Shown here: positions 16,021 through 23,101 of the stretch, piece by piece | How positions within the stretch are numbered: position 1 is the stretch's first letter | Layout of the letters: each line of letters begins with the position of its first letter | Source: an uncultured Bacteroidales bacterium | Lineage (GTDB): Bacteria; Bacteroidota; Bacteroidia; Bacteroidales; Paludibacteraceae | DNA length: 64,000 nt | Reading direction: 5' to 3' | Assembly: GCA_934728255.1 (NCBI GenBank) | Contig: CAKVEC010000005.1 | Location: forward strand, 89,958-153,957 | The notes under the pieces: generated by a model | The model's input: the letters and a program-made list of their open reading frames with translations, nothing else | What the model was told of the DNA's origin: nothing | Databases searched by the model: none | Translations under genes and position numbers: made by a program

Positions 16021-17910
16021 ATGGAAAAAGAAACCCGTTCTATCCTGCTTAAAATCATCGTGGCTGCTGTGCTACTGGTAGTCTGTGTGGTTGTGGAGCA
16101 TACGTGCTCGCTTCCGATGTGGCAACTGCTCCTTATTTATTTAGTTCCTTATCTTGTTGTCGGTTTTGATACACTCCACGAGGCAGCAGAAAACATTGTG
16201 CATGGTGAGGTCTTCGATGAGGACTTTCTGATGTCCATTGCTACTATTGGTGCACTCGCTATAGGCTTTTTGCCGGGAGCGGAGAACCAGTTCCCCGAGG
16301 CGGTCTTCGTGATGCTGTTCTTTCAGGTGGGTGAACTCTTTGAAACCATTGCCGAAGGACGCAGCCGCAAGTCGATTTCCTCGCTGATGAATATACGTCC
16401 GGATACTGCCCACGTGGAGCGCAACGGCGAACTGCAGACTATTGACCCTAACGATGTGCAAGTAGGTGAAATAGTGGTTATCAAACCGGGCGAGCGTGTA
16501 CCGGTGGATGGCGAAGTTATCGAGGGCGAATCGCACCTTGATACGGTTGCCCTTACGGGCGAAAGCGTTCCTCATACCGTCCGAAAAGACGACCAAGTTA
16601 TCTCCGGCTGTGTCAATATGTCGGGCTTGTTGCGTGTCCGTACTACCAAAATAGCAGGAGAGTCCACTGCCGCCAAAGTGCTGGCTCTGGTGGAGAATGC
16701 GGGGGAGAACAAGTCCCGCAGTGAGAATTTCGTTACCCGTTTTGCTCGTGTTTATACCCCGATTGTCGTCTGCTTGGCATTGGTATTAGCCTTCCTTCCG
16801 CCTTTCTTCGGCGCGGGAACGTATATCGATAATCTCCCCACGTGGCTCTATCGCGGTTTGATGTTCTTGGTCGTTTCCTGCCCGTGTGCGTTGGTCATTT
16901 CTGTGCCGTTGGCTTTCTTCGGAGGTATCGGCGGGGCGTCCCGCAAAGGTATTCTGGTGAAAGGTTCCAACTTCCTTGATGCTTTGAGCAAATTGGATAC
17001 CGTGGTATTCGACAAAACGGGCACCCTCACACGCGGTGTTTTCCAAGTGAGTCTTGTGCATCCGCACGACATCTCCGAGAATGAGTTGCTGCATCTGGCG
17101 GCCCACGTGGAGCGGTATAGCAATCACCCCATCGCCGTCTCCTTGCGTCAGGCGTATGCCCACGAGGCGGACTCTTGCTCGGTAGAGCAGGTGGAGGAAG
17201 TGGCAGGACAGGGCGTCAAAGCCTGTGTCAATGGTAAGCAGGTCTGTGTTGGCAATAGCAAGATGATGGACGCTGTCGGGGCTAAGTGGCACGAATGCTC
17301 GCAGCAGGCGCAGGGTACGGTCATCCACGTGGCTATCAATGGCGAGTATGCAGGGCATATCGTTATCTCCGACCAACTCAAGCCCGATGCCAAAACGGCT
17401 GTCAGCGGATTGAAAGCCGCCGGTGTACGCCGCACGGTGATGCTCACGGGCGACCACTATGCCGTAGCGGAGTTTGTGGCGCACGAAGTGGGCTTGGACG
17501 AGTTCCATGCCGACCTGCTTCCGCAGGACAAGGTGGCACAGGTGGAGCGTCTGCTTGCCGCTAAACCGAATGGTAAAACCCTCGCTTTCGTAGGTGATGG
17601 TATCAACGATGCCCCCGTCCTTGCCCGTGCCGATGTGGGGATTGCTATGGGGGCGTTGGGCTCCGATGCGGCGATTGAAGCGGCAGATGTGGTGCTGATG
17701 GACGACCAACCGGGCAAGATTGCCACGGCTATCCGTATCGCCAAGAAAACTGGTCGCATTGCTAACGAAAATGTGTATTTCTCTATCGGTATCAAGGTTT
17801 TGGTGCTTGTCCTTGCTACTTTCGGTATTGCTAATATGTGGCTTGCCGTCCTCGCCGATGTGGGCGTTACCGTCCTCGCCGTCCTCAACTCAATGCGGAC
17901 GCTGCGATAA
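16021..17910 (+). CDS. Zn/Cd/Pb-type heavy-metal P-type ATPase
   Basis: 629-residue P1B-type metal exporter of the inner membrane. Metal-site motif C287-P-C289 in SCPCALVISVPL; phosphorylation Asp331 in DKTGTLTRG; the P1B SNHPIA motif; nucleotide-hinge GDGINDAPVLARADVGIAMG; and an Asp in the last helix (LADVGVTVLAVLNSMR), which together with CPC is the zinc/cadmium/lead signature. There is no N-terminal HMA or Cys/His metal-binding domain, so the protein starts directly with membrane helices. It is followed by an MFS gene with its own promoter; no MerR or ArsR regulator is beside it. Confidence 0.92.
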   Translation: MEKETRSILLKIIVAAVLLVVCVVVEHTCSLPMWQLLLIYLVPYLVVGFDTLHEAAENIVHGEVFDEDFLMSIATIGALAIGFLPGAENQFPEAVFVMLFFQVGELFETIAEGRSRKSISSLMNIRPDTAHVERNGELQTIDPNDVQVGEIVVIKPGERVPVDGEVIEGESHLDTVALTGESVPHTVRKDDQVISGCVNMSGLLRVRTTKIAGESTAAKVLALVENAGENKSRSENFVTRFARVYTPIVVCLALVLAFLPPFFGAGTYIDNLPTWLYRGLMFLVVSCPCALVISVPLAFFGGIGGASRKGILVKGSNFLDALSKLDTVVFDKTGTLTRGVFQVSLVHPHDISENELLHLAAHVERYSNHPIAVSLRQAYAHEADSCSVEQVEEVAGQGVKACVNGKQVCVGNSKMMDAVGAKWHECSQQAQGTVIHVAINGEYAGHIVISDQLKPDAKTAVSGLKAAGVRRTVMLTGDHYAVAEFVAHEVGLDEFHADLLPQDKVAQVERLLAAKPNGKTLAFVGDGINDAPVLARADVGIAMGALGSDAAIEAADVVLMDDQPGKIATAIRIAKKTGRIANENVYFSIGIKVLVLVLATFGIANMWLAVLADVGVTVLAVLNSMRTLR

Positions 17911-17962
17911 ACAACGTTTTTGCTTACTAATCTCTTTTTATTTTACTGCTTTTCTCCGATAT

Positions 17963-17983
17963 TACGCAACTAATCGTTGCGTA
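17963..17983. promoter_or_regulatory. Perfect inverted repeat overlapping -33 box, candidate operator
   Basis: TACGCAAC, 5-nt spacer TAATC, GTTGCGTA. The right arm contains the TTG (17977-17979) of the MFS promoter; no T-run follows, so it is more like an operator than a terminator. Confidence 0.5.
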
Positions 17984-18008
17984 TTCCGTGAAAAAGCAGT
18001 AATTTTGC
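17977..18008 (+). promoter_or_regulatory. Promoter of MFS transporter gene
   Basis: TTG at 17977-17979, 20-bp spacer, TAATTTTGC at 18000-18008. Confidence 0.75.
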
Positions 18009-18106
18009 GCCCGTTTTTGAAAAAGGTATTAGTTGTTTTTATTAAACCGCTCACGAGTGTTTGCTCTGAATGGTTTTAATGGTAATTAATGTTTTCTGGT
18101 TAGATT

Positions 18107-19273
18107 ATGGAAAACAAAATGACTTGGCGCAATTGGTTGCCACTTGTAGGATTGACATGTGCTGCTTTTGTATTCAACACCTCCGAGTTTATCCCCATCG
18201 CCCTGCTTACTGACATTGCTTCTGATTTCCACACTACAGAGGCGCATGCGGGTATGCTCATCTCGGTCTATGCGTGGATGGTAATGCTTTTGTCATTACC
18301 GCTGATGCTTTTGGTTTCCAAAATCAATCTGCGCAAACTGATGCTGTGGGTAGTGGTCGGTTTTGTGCTTTTTCAGGTATTGTCATCGCTATCCGCCACC
18401 TATTATATGCTGATGTTTTCGCGTATAGGGGTGGCGTGTATGCACTCTATTTTCTGGTCGATTGTTTCGCCCTTGGCGGTAAGCCTTGTTCCCGACAAAC
18501 ACCGACCGCTGGCACTCAGCATGATTGTTACAGGTACATCTGTCGCAATGATTCTCGGTATGCCTCTTGGACGTATTATAGGACTGAATATCGGCTGGCG
18601 AATGACGTTTTTGTCTATAGGCATCTTTTCATTCGTAGTATTTCTGTATCTTATTCTTACTCTCCCGCAAGTCCCTGCACATGGCGGATTTTCTGTGCGG
18701 CAATTGCCCTCATTGCTCAAAAATCCGGTGCTTATCGGTATCTATATCCTGACGCTCGGTTTTTCCACTGCCTACTATGTCGGCTATAGTTATATTGAGC
18801 CTTTTTTGTTGCAGGTGGCGCACTTGTCCGAGGAATGGATTACGACTACGTTGATGCTCTTTGGCGTGGCAGGCATCGTCGGCAGTATCTTGTTTTCTAA
18901 GTGCTATCAACGCAATCCTGTCCGTTTTATAGCATTGGCAATAGGGGGTGTTTGTGTATGCCAACTGCTTCTGGCTCCAGCCGCACAATATCTCGGTGCT
19001 GTTGTGGTTCTCGTGTGTGCATTGTGGGGAATGGCGGCAACATCATATAATGTGTCGTTTCAGAATGAGATCATCAACCACACCGAAGCCGATGCTACAC
19101 CGGTAGCGATGTCTATCTCATCGGGAATCTTCAATCTGGGCATCGCCACAGGCACTCTTATAGGCGGCGGTGTCTGCACTCACCTATCAATTTCTTGTAT
19201 TGGTTATATCGGTGGTGTCATAGCCCTTGCTACGTTGCTTTATTGGTGTTTCGGTCTTTCCAAGCGATTCTAA
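18107..19273 (+). CDS. MFS exporter, sugar efflux (SotB-like)
   Basis: 388 residues with twelve predicted helices and no soluble domain; DHA1-type major facilitator. The N-terminal run LTCAAFVFNTSEFIPIALL and the motif around residues 95-120 (SRIGVACMHSIFWSIVSPLA) resemble SotB/YdeA sugar-efflux transporters and related arabinose or chloramphenicol exporters. It stands alone with its own promoter; an inverted repeat over the -33 box suggests regulation. The real substrate is unknown. Confidence 0.8.
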   Translation: MENKMTWRNWLPLVGLTCAAFVFNTSEFIPIALLTDIASDFHTTEAHAGMLISVYAWMVMLLSLPLMLLVSKINLRKLMLWVVVGFVLFQVLSSLSATYYMLMFSRIGVACMHSIFWSIVSPLAVSLVPDKHRPLALSMIVTGTSVAMILGMPLGRIIGLNIGWRMTFLSIGIFSFVVFLYLILTLPQVPAHGGFSVRQLPSLLKNPVLIGIYILTLGFSTAYYVGYSYIEPFLLQVAHLSEEWITTTLMLFGVAGIVGSILFSKCYQRNPVRFIALAIGGVCVCQLLLAPAAQYLGAVVVLVCALWGMAATSYNVSFQNEIINHTEADATPVAMSISSGIFNLGIATGTLIGGGVCTHLSISCIGYIGGVIALATLLYWCFGLSKRF

Positions 19274-19336
19274 AAAAGAAAGAAACAAACTGCCAAATCA
19301 AATGTGTGTCATTACGCTATCTTTGTGTTATAATTA

Positions 19337-19380
19337 GTGGGTGATTAGTGGGTGATTAGTGGGTGATTAGTGGGTGATTC
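19337..19380 (+). repeat. 11-bp tandem array, family A (4 copies)
   Basis: Four GTGGGTGATTA units, the last ending GATTC; identical over 44 bp to the complement of 9541-9584. It is located between the MFS stop and the terminator. Confidence 0.9.
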
Positions 19381-19399
19381 AGCCGTCAATCTAATTACA

Positions 19400-19433
19400 A
19401 AGAAAGGCAGTCTTTTTAGAGACCGCCTTTCTT
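19400..19433. terminator. Bidirectional terminator
   Basis: AAGAAAGGC / GCCTTTCTT outer stem with inner GTCT / AGAC, between convergent genes. Confidence 0.75.
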
Positions 19434-19456
19434 GTTCTTGAGTATTATATTGAGGT

Positions 19457-19891
19457 TTAGTTGTGATTCTTCTGTGTTTTGAACTTGCGTGAGAATATTA
19501 TATCTTTTTCTCCACCATTGCTACGTTCTACTACTACTGTAACCTCGTCAATTATGAAGGCGGTAGTGTCATAGTCTTCCCAGGCTTCAACCTCGTTCAT
19601 GGCTTTCTCTACGGCTGCCTTCACTTTTTTGTCGCAACTATTTCGATCACCATTGAGAAGAAAATAGGTAGAACTGCTCTCTGTTTGGATTGCACCTGTG
19701 GCCTTTACTGCCTCCAGAATATGGCTCTCGGCATAAGTCTTGTACGACATATACGAACCGGTACTAGTACCTTCGGATACGGTTACATCATACATAAAAT
19801 CACCGGTTACTGTCTCGCCGCAACTGACCATTACAATCGAGCAAATCACTGCTGCACAGCACATAAGTGCCCATTTTGCAATTTTTTTCAT
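19457..19891 (-). CDS. Lipoprotein of unknown function
   Basis: 144 residues, signal peptide with lipobox SIVMVSC (Cys24). The mature part contains a Ser/Thr-rich stretch, then a helix/strand body with VEKAMNEVEAWEDYDTTAF and a basic tail. No family recognised. It is a single-gene unit between two terminators (19400 and 20045) with its own strong promoter at 19979. Confidence 0.75.
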   Translation of the reverse strand: MKKIAKWALMCCAAVICSIVMVSCGETVTGDFMYDVTVSEGTSTGSYMSYKTYAESHILEAVKATGAIQTESSSTYFLLNGDRNSCDKKVKAAVEKAMNEVEAWEDYDTTAFIIDEVTVVVERSNGGEKDIIFSRKFKTQKNHN

Positions 19892-19978
19892 CTTGTCTTT
19901 TTATTTTGTTTTGTTGATTATTTTGTTTTTGCATATAGCGGAACATTTACACTTCTGCTCCTTCATGCAAAAAAGTGC

Positions 19979-20010
19979 GCAAAGGTACTGCTTTTTTTTG
20001 ATATGCGCAA
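19979..20010 (-). promoter_or_regulatory. Promoter of lipoprotein gene
   Basis: Minus strand TACCTTTGC (19987-19979) and TTG (20010-20008), spacing 20 bp, A-tract in the spacer. Confidence 0.8.
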
Positions 20011-20044
20011 CAAAAAATACATTCAAAAAGACCCCCTAAAAAAA

Positions 20045-20073
20045 TCCCGCAAAGCCCATAACGCTTTGCGGGA
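20045..20073 (-). terminator. Terminator of superoxide dismutase gene
   Basis: TCCCGCAAAGC / GCTTTGCGGGA perfect 11-bp stem; on the minus strand it runs into a T-tract. Confidence 0.85.
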
Positions 20074-20100
20074 GACAATAAAGCAATGGAAGTCAGATTG

Positions 20101-20694
20101 TCAGCCCAAGCGCTGGGATACAATATGCCAATTGATAAGCAGCCATAGGTTTTTGATGTATTCTGCACGGTTGTTTTGGTAATCAAGATAATAGGCATGT
20201 TCCCATATATCAAACGTGAGTATAGGACGCAAGCCGTGGCGCAAAGGGTTATCTGCATTGGGCAGCGACAGAATATGCAGCACCCCATCAGCATCCGATG
20301 CGAGCCACACCCATCCTGAACCAAAGAGCGAAAGGGCTGCTTGGTTCATTTGCTCGCGGAAAGCATCAAACGAACCAAATGACTGCTCTATCAGAAATTG
20401 AAGTTCGCCGGAGGGTTGCTTGGCATGTTCTGCAGGTATCAGTTGTTCAAAAAAGAGTTGATGATTGAGTGTCTGCCCTGCATTATTGAGCAGTTTGCCT
20501 TCCGGGGCTTTGCAGACAATGTCTTCCAACGAAAGCCCTTCATAATCAGAACCTTTCACCAACGTGTTGAGTGTATCTACATATGTGCGGAAATGCTTTC
20601 CGTAATGGAAATTAATGGTCTGTTCGCTCATCATCGGAGCGAGTTCTTCAGGAGAGAATCCCAATGCGGGAAGTGAAAATAAAGCGTCTTTCAT
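20101..20694 (-). CDS. sodB: Fe/Mn superoxide dismutase
   Basis: 197-residue cytoplasmic enzyme removing superoxide. Metal ligands lie in FHYGKH (first His), LNHQLFF (second His) and DIWEHAYYLDYQNNR (Asp and last His). In anaerobic Bacteroidota this is typically the iron or cambialistic SodB. The usual NAAQ-x-WNH reads NNAGQTLNH, a Trp-to-Leu change next to the second ligand. It is monocistronic, followed by a strong terminator. No clear -7 box was seen in the 150 bp upstream, so the promoter may be of another class. Confidence 0.93.
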   Translation of the reverse strand: MKDALFSLPALGFSPEELAPMMSEQTINFHYGKHFRTYVDTLNTLVKGSDYEGLSLEDIVCKAPEGKLLNNAGQTLNHQLFFEQLIPAEHAKQPSGELQFLIEQSFGSFDAFREQMNQAALSLFGSGWVWLASDADGVLHILSLPNADNPLRHGLRPILTFDIWEHAYYLDYQNNRAEYIKNLWLLINWHIVSQRLG

Positions 20695-20784
20695 AACTAT
20701 GGTAGATTTGTATAAGGCGACATTGCCCTATAGTCTGAATGCTACAAAAAACACGCCAAACAGAGGCCGTAAAGTGATAAAATA

Positions 20785-20816
20785 TTGTGTATGTCGGAAA
20801 AAATCATTATCTTTGC
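20785..20816 (+). promoter_or_regulatory. Promoter of HAD hydrolase gene
   Basis: TTG 20785-20787, 20-bp spacer, TATCTTTGC 20808-20816. It fixes the start at 20847. Confidence 0.8.
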
Positions 20817-20846
20817 AGCCTAAATCAAACCATAACTAATAGAACT

Positions 20847-21455
20847 ATGACAATTATACTGGATATGGGTGGGGTGATTATGCAGCATAATATCCCCGTA
20901 TGTGTGGCACGTTTCCGTGAACTGATAGGCGAAGAGGCTATGGAGTGCGTATTAGGGTTGGCAGGAAATGCAGAAGGTACGGAAAACAGCCTGATGGAAC
21001 GGTTTGAAAACGGAGATGTTTCTACAGAATATTTTTTGAATACGTTGCTTTCTTATGCTAAACCAGGCACTACCATCGAAGACCTGAAACAGGCTTGGAA
21101 TCTGATGCATGGTGGCATACCGGAAGAGCGGTTGGAGATGATACGGCGTTGGCGTAATGAAGGACACCGTCTGTTTCTGCTGAGCAATAACAATGCACTG
21201 CATTGGGCGGATGTGTTCAGTAAATATGATTTGTCAATGTTTGAGAATTGCTTTGCCTCGCACTTGTTGCATTGCTGTAAACCGAATCCGCAAATTTTTA
21301 AGACAGCGGACGAGTATCTGCACGCACATCATTTGCCGGAACCTTATCTGTTTGTGGACGACCTCGAGGCGAACCGTAAAGCCGCAGAACAATTCGGTTG
21401 GAAGACGTTTCCTGACTTGGAAACGTTAGATGGCGTTCTCCATAAAAGATTATAA
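20847..21455 (+). CDS. HAD-IA family hydrolase
   Basis: 202 residues. Nucleophile Asp in ILDMGGVIM, motif II LLSNNN, conserved Lys in HLLHCCKPNPQIFK, motif III FVDDLEANRKAAEQFG. These are the marks of the YihX-like HAD-IA phosphatases, which act on small phosphorylated metabolites such as sugar phosphates. The frame extends upstream to 20787, inside the promoter, so the ATG at 20847 is the start. It is monocistronic, ending in a terminator shared with thiL. Confidence 0.88.
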   Translation: MTIILDMGGVIMQHNIPVCVARFRELIGEEAMECVLGLAGNAEGTENSLMERFENGDVSTEYFLNTLLSYAKPGTTIEDLKQAWNLMHGGIPEERLEMIRRWRNEGHRLFLLSNNNALHWADVFSKYDLSMFENCFASHLLHCCKPNPQIFKTADEYLHAHHLPEPYLFVDDLEANRKAAEQFGWKTFPDLETLDGVLHKRL

Positions 21456-21483
21456 AAAACGCGGGCATTTCGTCCGCGTTTTT
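21455..21483. terminator. Bidirectional terminator
   Basis: AAAAACGCGG / CCGCGTTTTT stem between the convergent HAD and thiL genes. Confidence 0.85.
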
Positions 21484-21504
21484 TATGAGTGGCATTGCTT
21501 ATTA

Positions 21505-22554
21505 TTATAACGTGTCATTTGTGTCTTCGTTGGTAAAAGCGTTCCAGCCTTGTGCCTTGAGGGTCAGTTCTTCGCCATTGCGTCCGATCAGGTTCAGTCC
21601 GTATTCGGGCTTGGTGATATGCCCGATGATATATAGGTCATCAATCGGAATGAGTTTCTCATAGTCGTTGATGTCGCAAGTGAAAAGAAGTTCGTAATCC
21701 TCCCCCCCGTTGAGAGCGCACGTAACGATGTTCAGATTCATCTCTTCGGCAAGTGCGGCGGCTTGGAAATCGATAGGCAGTTTGTCCTCGTAGATGGCAC
21801 AGCCTACACCTGACTGGTGGCAAATATGCATCAGTTCCGACGACAAGCCATCGGATATATCCATCATCGCCGTCGGTTTCACCCCCGCTTTGCGCAGTGC
21901 TTCTATGATGTCGCGCCGTGCTTCGGGCTTAAGTTGGCGTTCCAATAGATATTCCCGTCCTTCAAAAGCCGGTTTGGCTTGGCTGTCGGCTTGCATCACA
22001 ATGCGCTCGCGTTCCAATAGTTGTAGCCCCATATAGGCGGTACCCAGATTTCCCGATACGCAGATGAGGTCGTTCAGTTTGGCTCCGTTGCGATAGACAA
22101 TATCTTTGGCATCTGCCGTACCGAGACACGTGATAGAAATGGTCAGTCCCGTCATCGAAGCGCAGGTATCACCGCCCACCAAATCCACACCGTATCGCTC
22201 GCAGGCAAGACGTATACCCGCATAGAGTTCCTCTAAATCTTCTATTGCAAAACGCTTGCTTACACCCAGCGAAACGGTTATTTGTGTAGGGGTACCGTTC
22301 ATTGCATAGATATCCGAAAAATTGACAACCGCTGCCTTGTAACCCAGGTGTTTGAGGGGTACGTATTCCAGATTGAAATGGATACCCTCAAGCAGCATAT
22401 CTGAGGTCATCAGTACCTGCTTGTTCCCGAAATTCATCACGGCGGCATCGTCTCCGATACCTTTTCGGGTAGAGGGTTGTTTCAGTTCTATTTTTTCTGT
22501 CAGATGTTTGATGAGTCCGAACTCACCCATTGTAGAAATCTCTGTACGTGCCAT
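21505..22554 (-). CDS. thiL: Thiamine-monophosphate kinase
   Basis: Phosphorylates thiamine monophosphate to the active diphosphate. 349 residues, normal length; AIRS-like fold with KGIGDDAAVM (nucleotide/Mg2+), the MTSDMLLEGIHF segment, the central GGDTCAS motif and ISDGLSSELMHI. Cytoplasmic. Monocistronic from the promoter at 22576; the leader is under 20 nt, too short to hold a TPP riboswitch. Confidence 0.95.
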   Translation of the reverse strand: MARTEISTMGEFGLIKHLTEKIELKQPSTRKGIGDDAAVMNFGNKQVLMTSDMLLEGIHFNLEYVPLKHLGYKAAVVNFSDIYAMNGTPTQITVSLGVSKRFAIEDLEELYAGIRLACERYGVDLVGGDTCASMTGLTISITCLGTADAKDIVYRNGAKLNDLICVSGNLGTAYMGLQLLERERIVMQADSQAKPAFEGREYLLERQLKPEARRDIIEALRKAGVKPTAMMDISDGLSSELMHICHQSGVGCAIYEDKLPIDFQAAALAEEMNLNIVTCALNGGEDYELLFTCDINDYEKLIPIDDLYIIGHITKPEYGLNLIGRNGEELTLKAQGWNAFTNEDTNDTL

Positions 22555-22575
22555 ATCTCAGTGTTGATTAGAGCC

Positions 22576-22607
22576 GCAAAGGTACTCTTTTTTTTTGATA
22601 TGTGCAA
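22576..22607 (-). promoter_or_regulatory. thiL promoter
   Basis: Minus strand TACCTTTGC (22584-22576) and TTG (22607-22605), spacing 20 bp. Its -33 box lies only 3 bp from that of the divergent promoter. Confidence 0.85.
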
Positions 22608-22610
22608 GAG

Positions 22611-22642
22611 TTGTACAATTCCATTTTCTTTCGTACCTTTGT
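22611..22642 (+). promoter_or_regulatory. Promoter of PaaI-type thioesterase gene
   Basis: TTG 22611-22613, 20-bp spacer, TACCTTTGT 22634-22642. It excludes an upstream in-frame TTG at 22595. Confidence 0.85.
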
Positions 22643-22660
22643 ACCCAAAATCGAACAAAT

Positions 22661-23026
22661 ATGACTGTTTCTGAACTGAACAAACTGGATCGTTTTGCCC
22701 GCACAACCGGCATTGTACTGCAAGCCGACGGATGTACGGCAACAATGACCGTAGAGGAACGCCATCTGAATGGCGCAAATGTGTGTCAGGGTGGGGTGCT
22801 CTTTACGCTGGCGGATTTGGCAGCCGCAGGATTGACACGGGGTGAGAAACTGACAATAGATAGTACAATCCGGTTTGTCCGGTCCGGTCGGTTGGGAGAT
22901 TGTTTGACGGCTAAGGCGGTATTTATGCACGAAGACAATACTTCACTTATTCAAACTGAAATTCGCAATCAAAACAACACACTCATTGCTTACGTCATTT
23001 CTGATTTTGTAGCACCGCGCCTGTGA
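22661..23026 (+). CDS. PaaI-family hotdog thioesterase
   Basis: 121 residues of a single hotdog domain that hydrolyses acyl-CoA or similar thioesters in the cytoplasm. The signature is ANVCQGGVLFTLADLAAAG, where the helix-start Gly/Gly and Asp match PaaI. The start is the ATG at 22661 (MTVSELNKLDRF), because the promoter ends at 22642. Its substrate is not predictable. It is followed after 75 bp by a separate promoter for a TonB receptor, so the two are probably separate units. Confidence 0.88.
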   Translation: MTVSELNKLDRFARTTGIVLQADGCTATMTVEERHLNGANVCQGGVLFTLADLAAAGLTRGEKLTIDSTIRFVRSGRLGDCLTAKAVFMHEDNTSLIQTEIRNQNNTLIAYVISDFVAPRL

Positions 23027-23046
23027 TACATTGCGTGCAACAAGGG

Positions 23047-23078
23047 TTGCGAGTATGGGAAAAAAGCAGTACCTTTGT
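23047..23078 (+). promoter_or_regulatory. Promoter of BtuB-like receptor gene
   Basis: TTG 23047-23049, 20-bp spacer with A-tract, TACCTTTGT 23070-23078. The leader to the ATG at 23102 is under 20 nt. Confidence 0.8.
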
Positions 23079-23101
23079 GCGTTTTTTTTTGAAAAAACAC
23101 A

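Noticed and set aside
19318..19433. Small RNA from a TATCTTTG box through the 11-bp array to the terminator
   Set aside because: No TTG at the -33 position; the box may be chance. It could be revisited with RNA data.
22555..22600. TPP riboswitch before thiL
   Set aside because: The leader is below 20 nt, too short for any riboswitch.
23079..23101. Cobalamin riboswitch before the BtuB-like receptor
   Set aside because: The promoter lies about 24 bp before the ATG, leaving no space.
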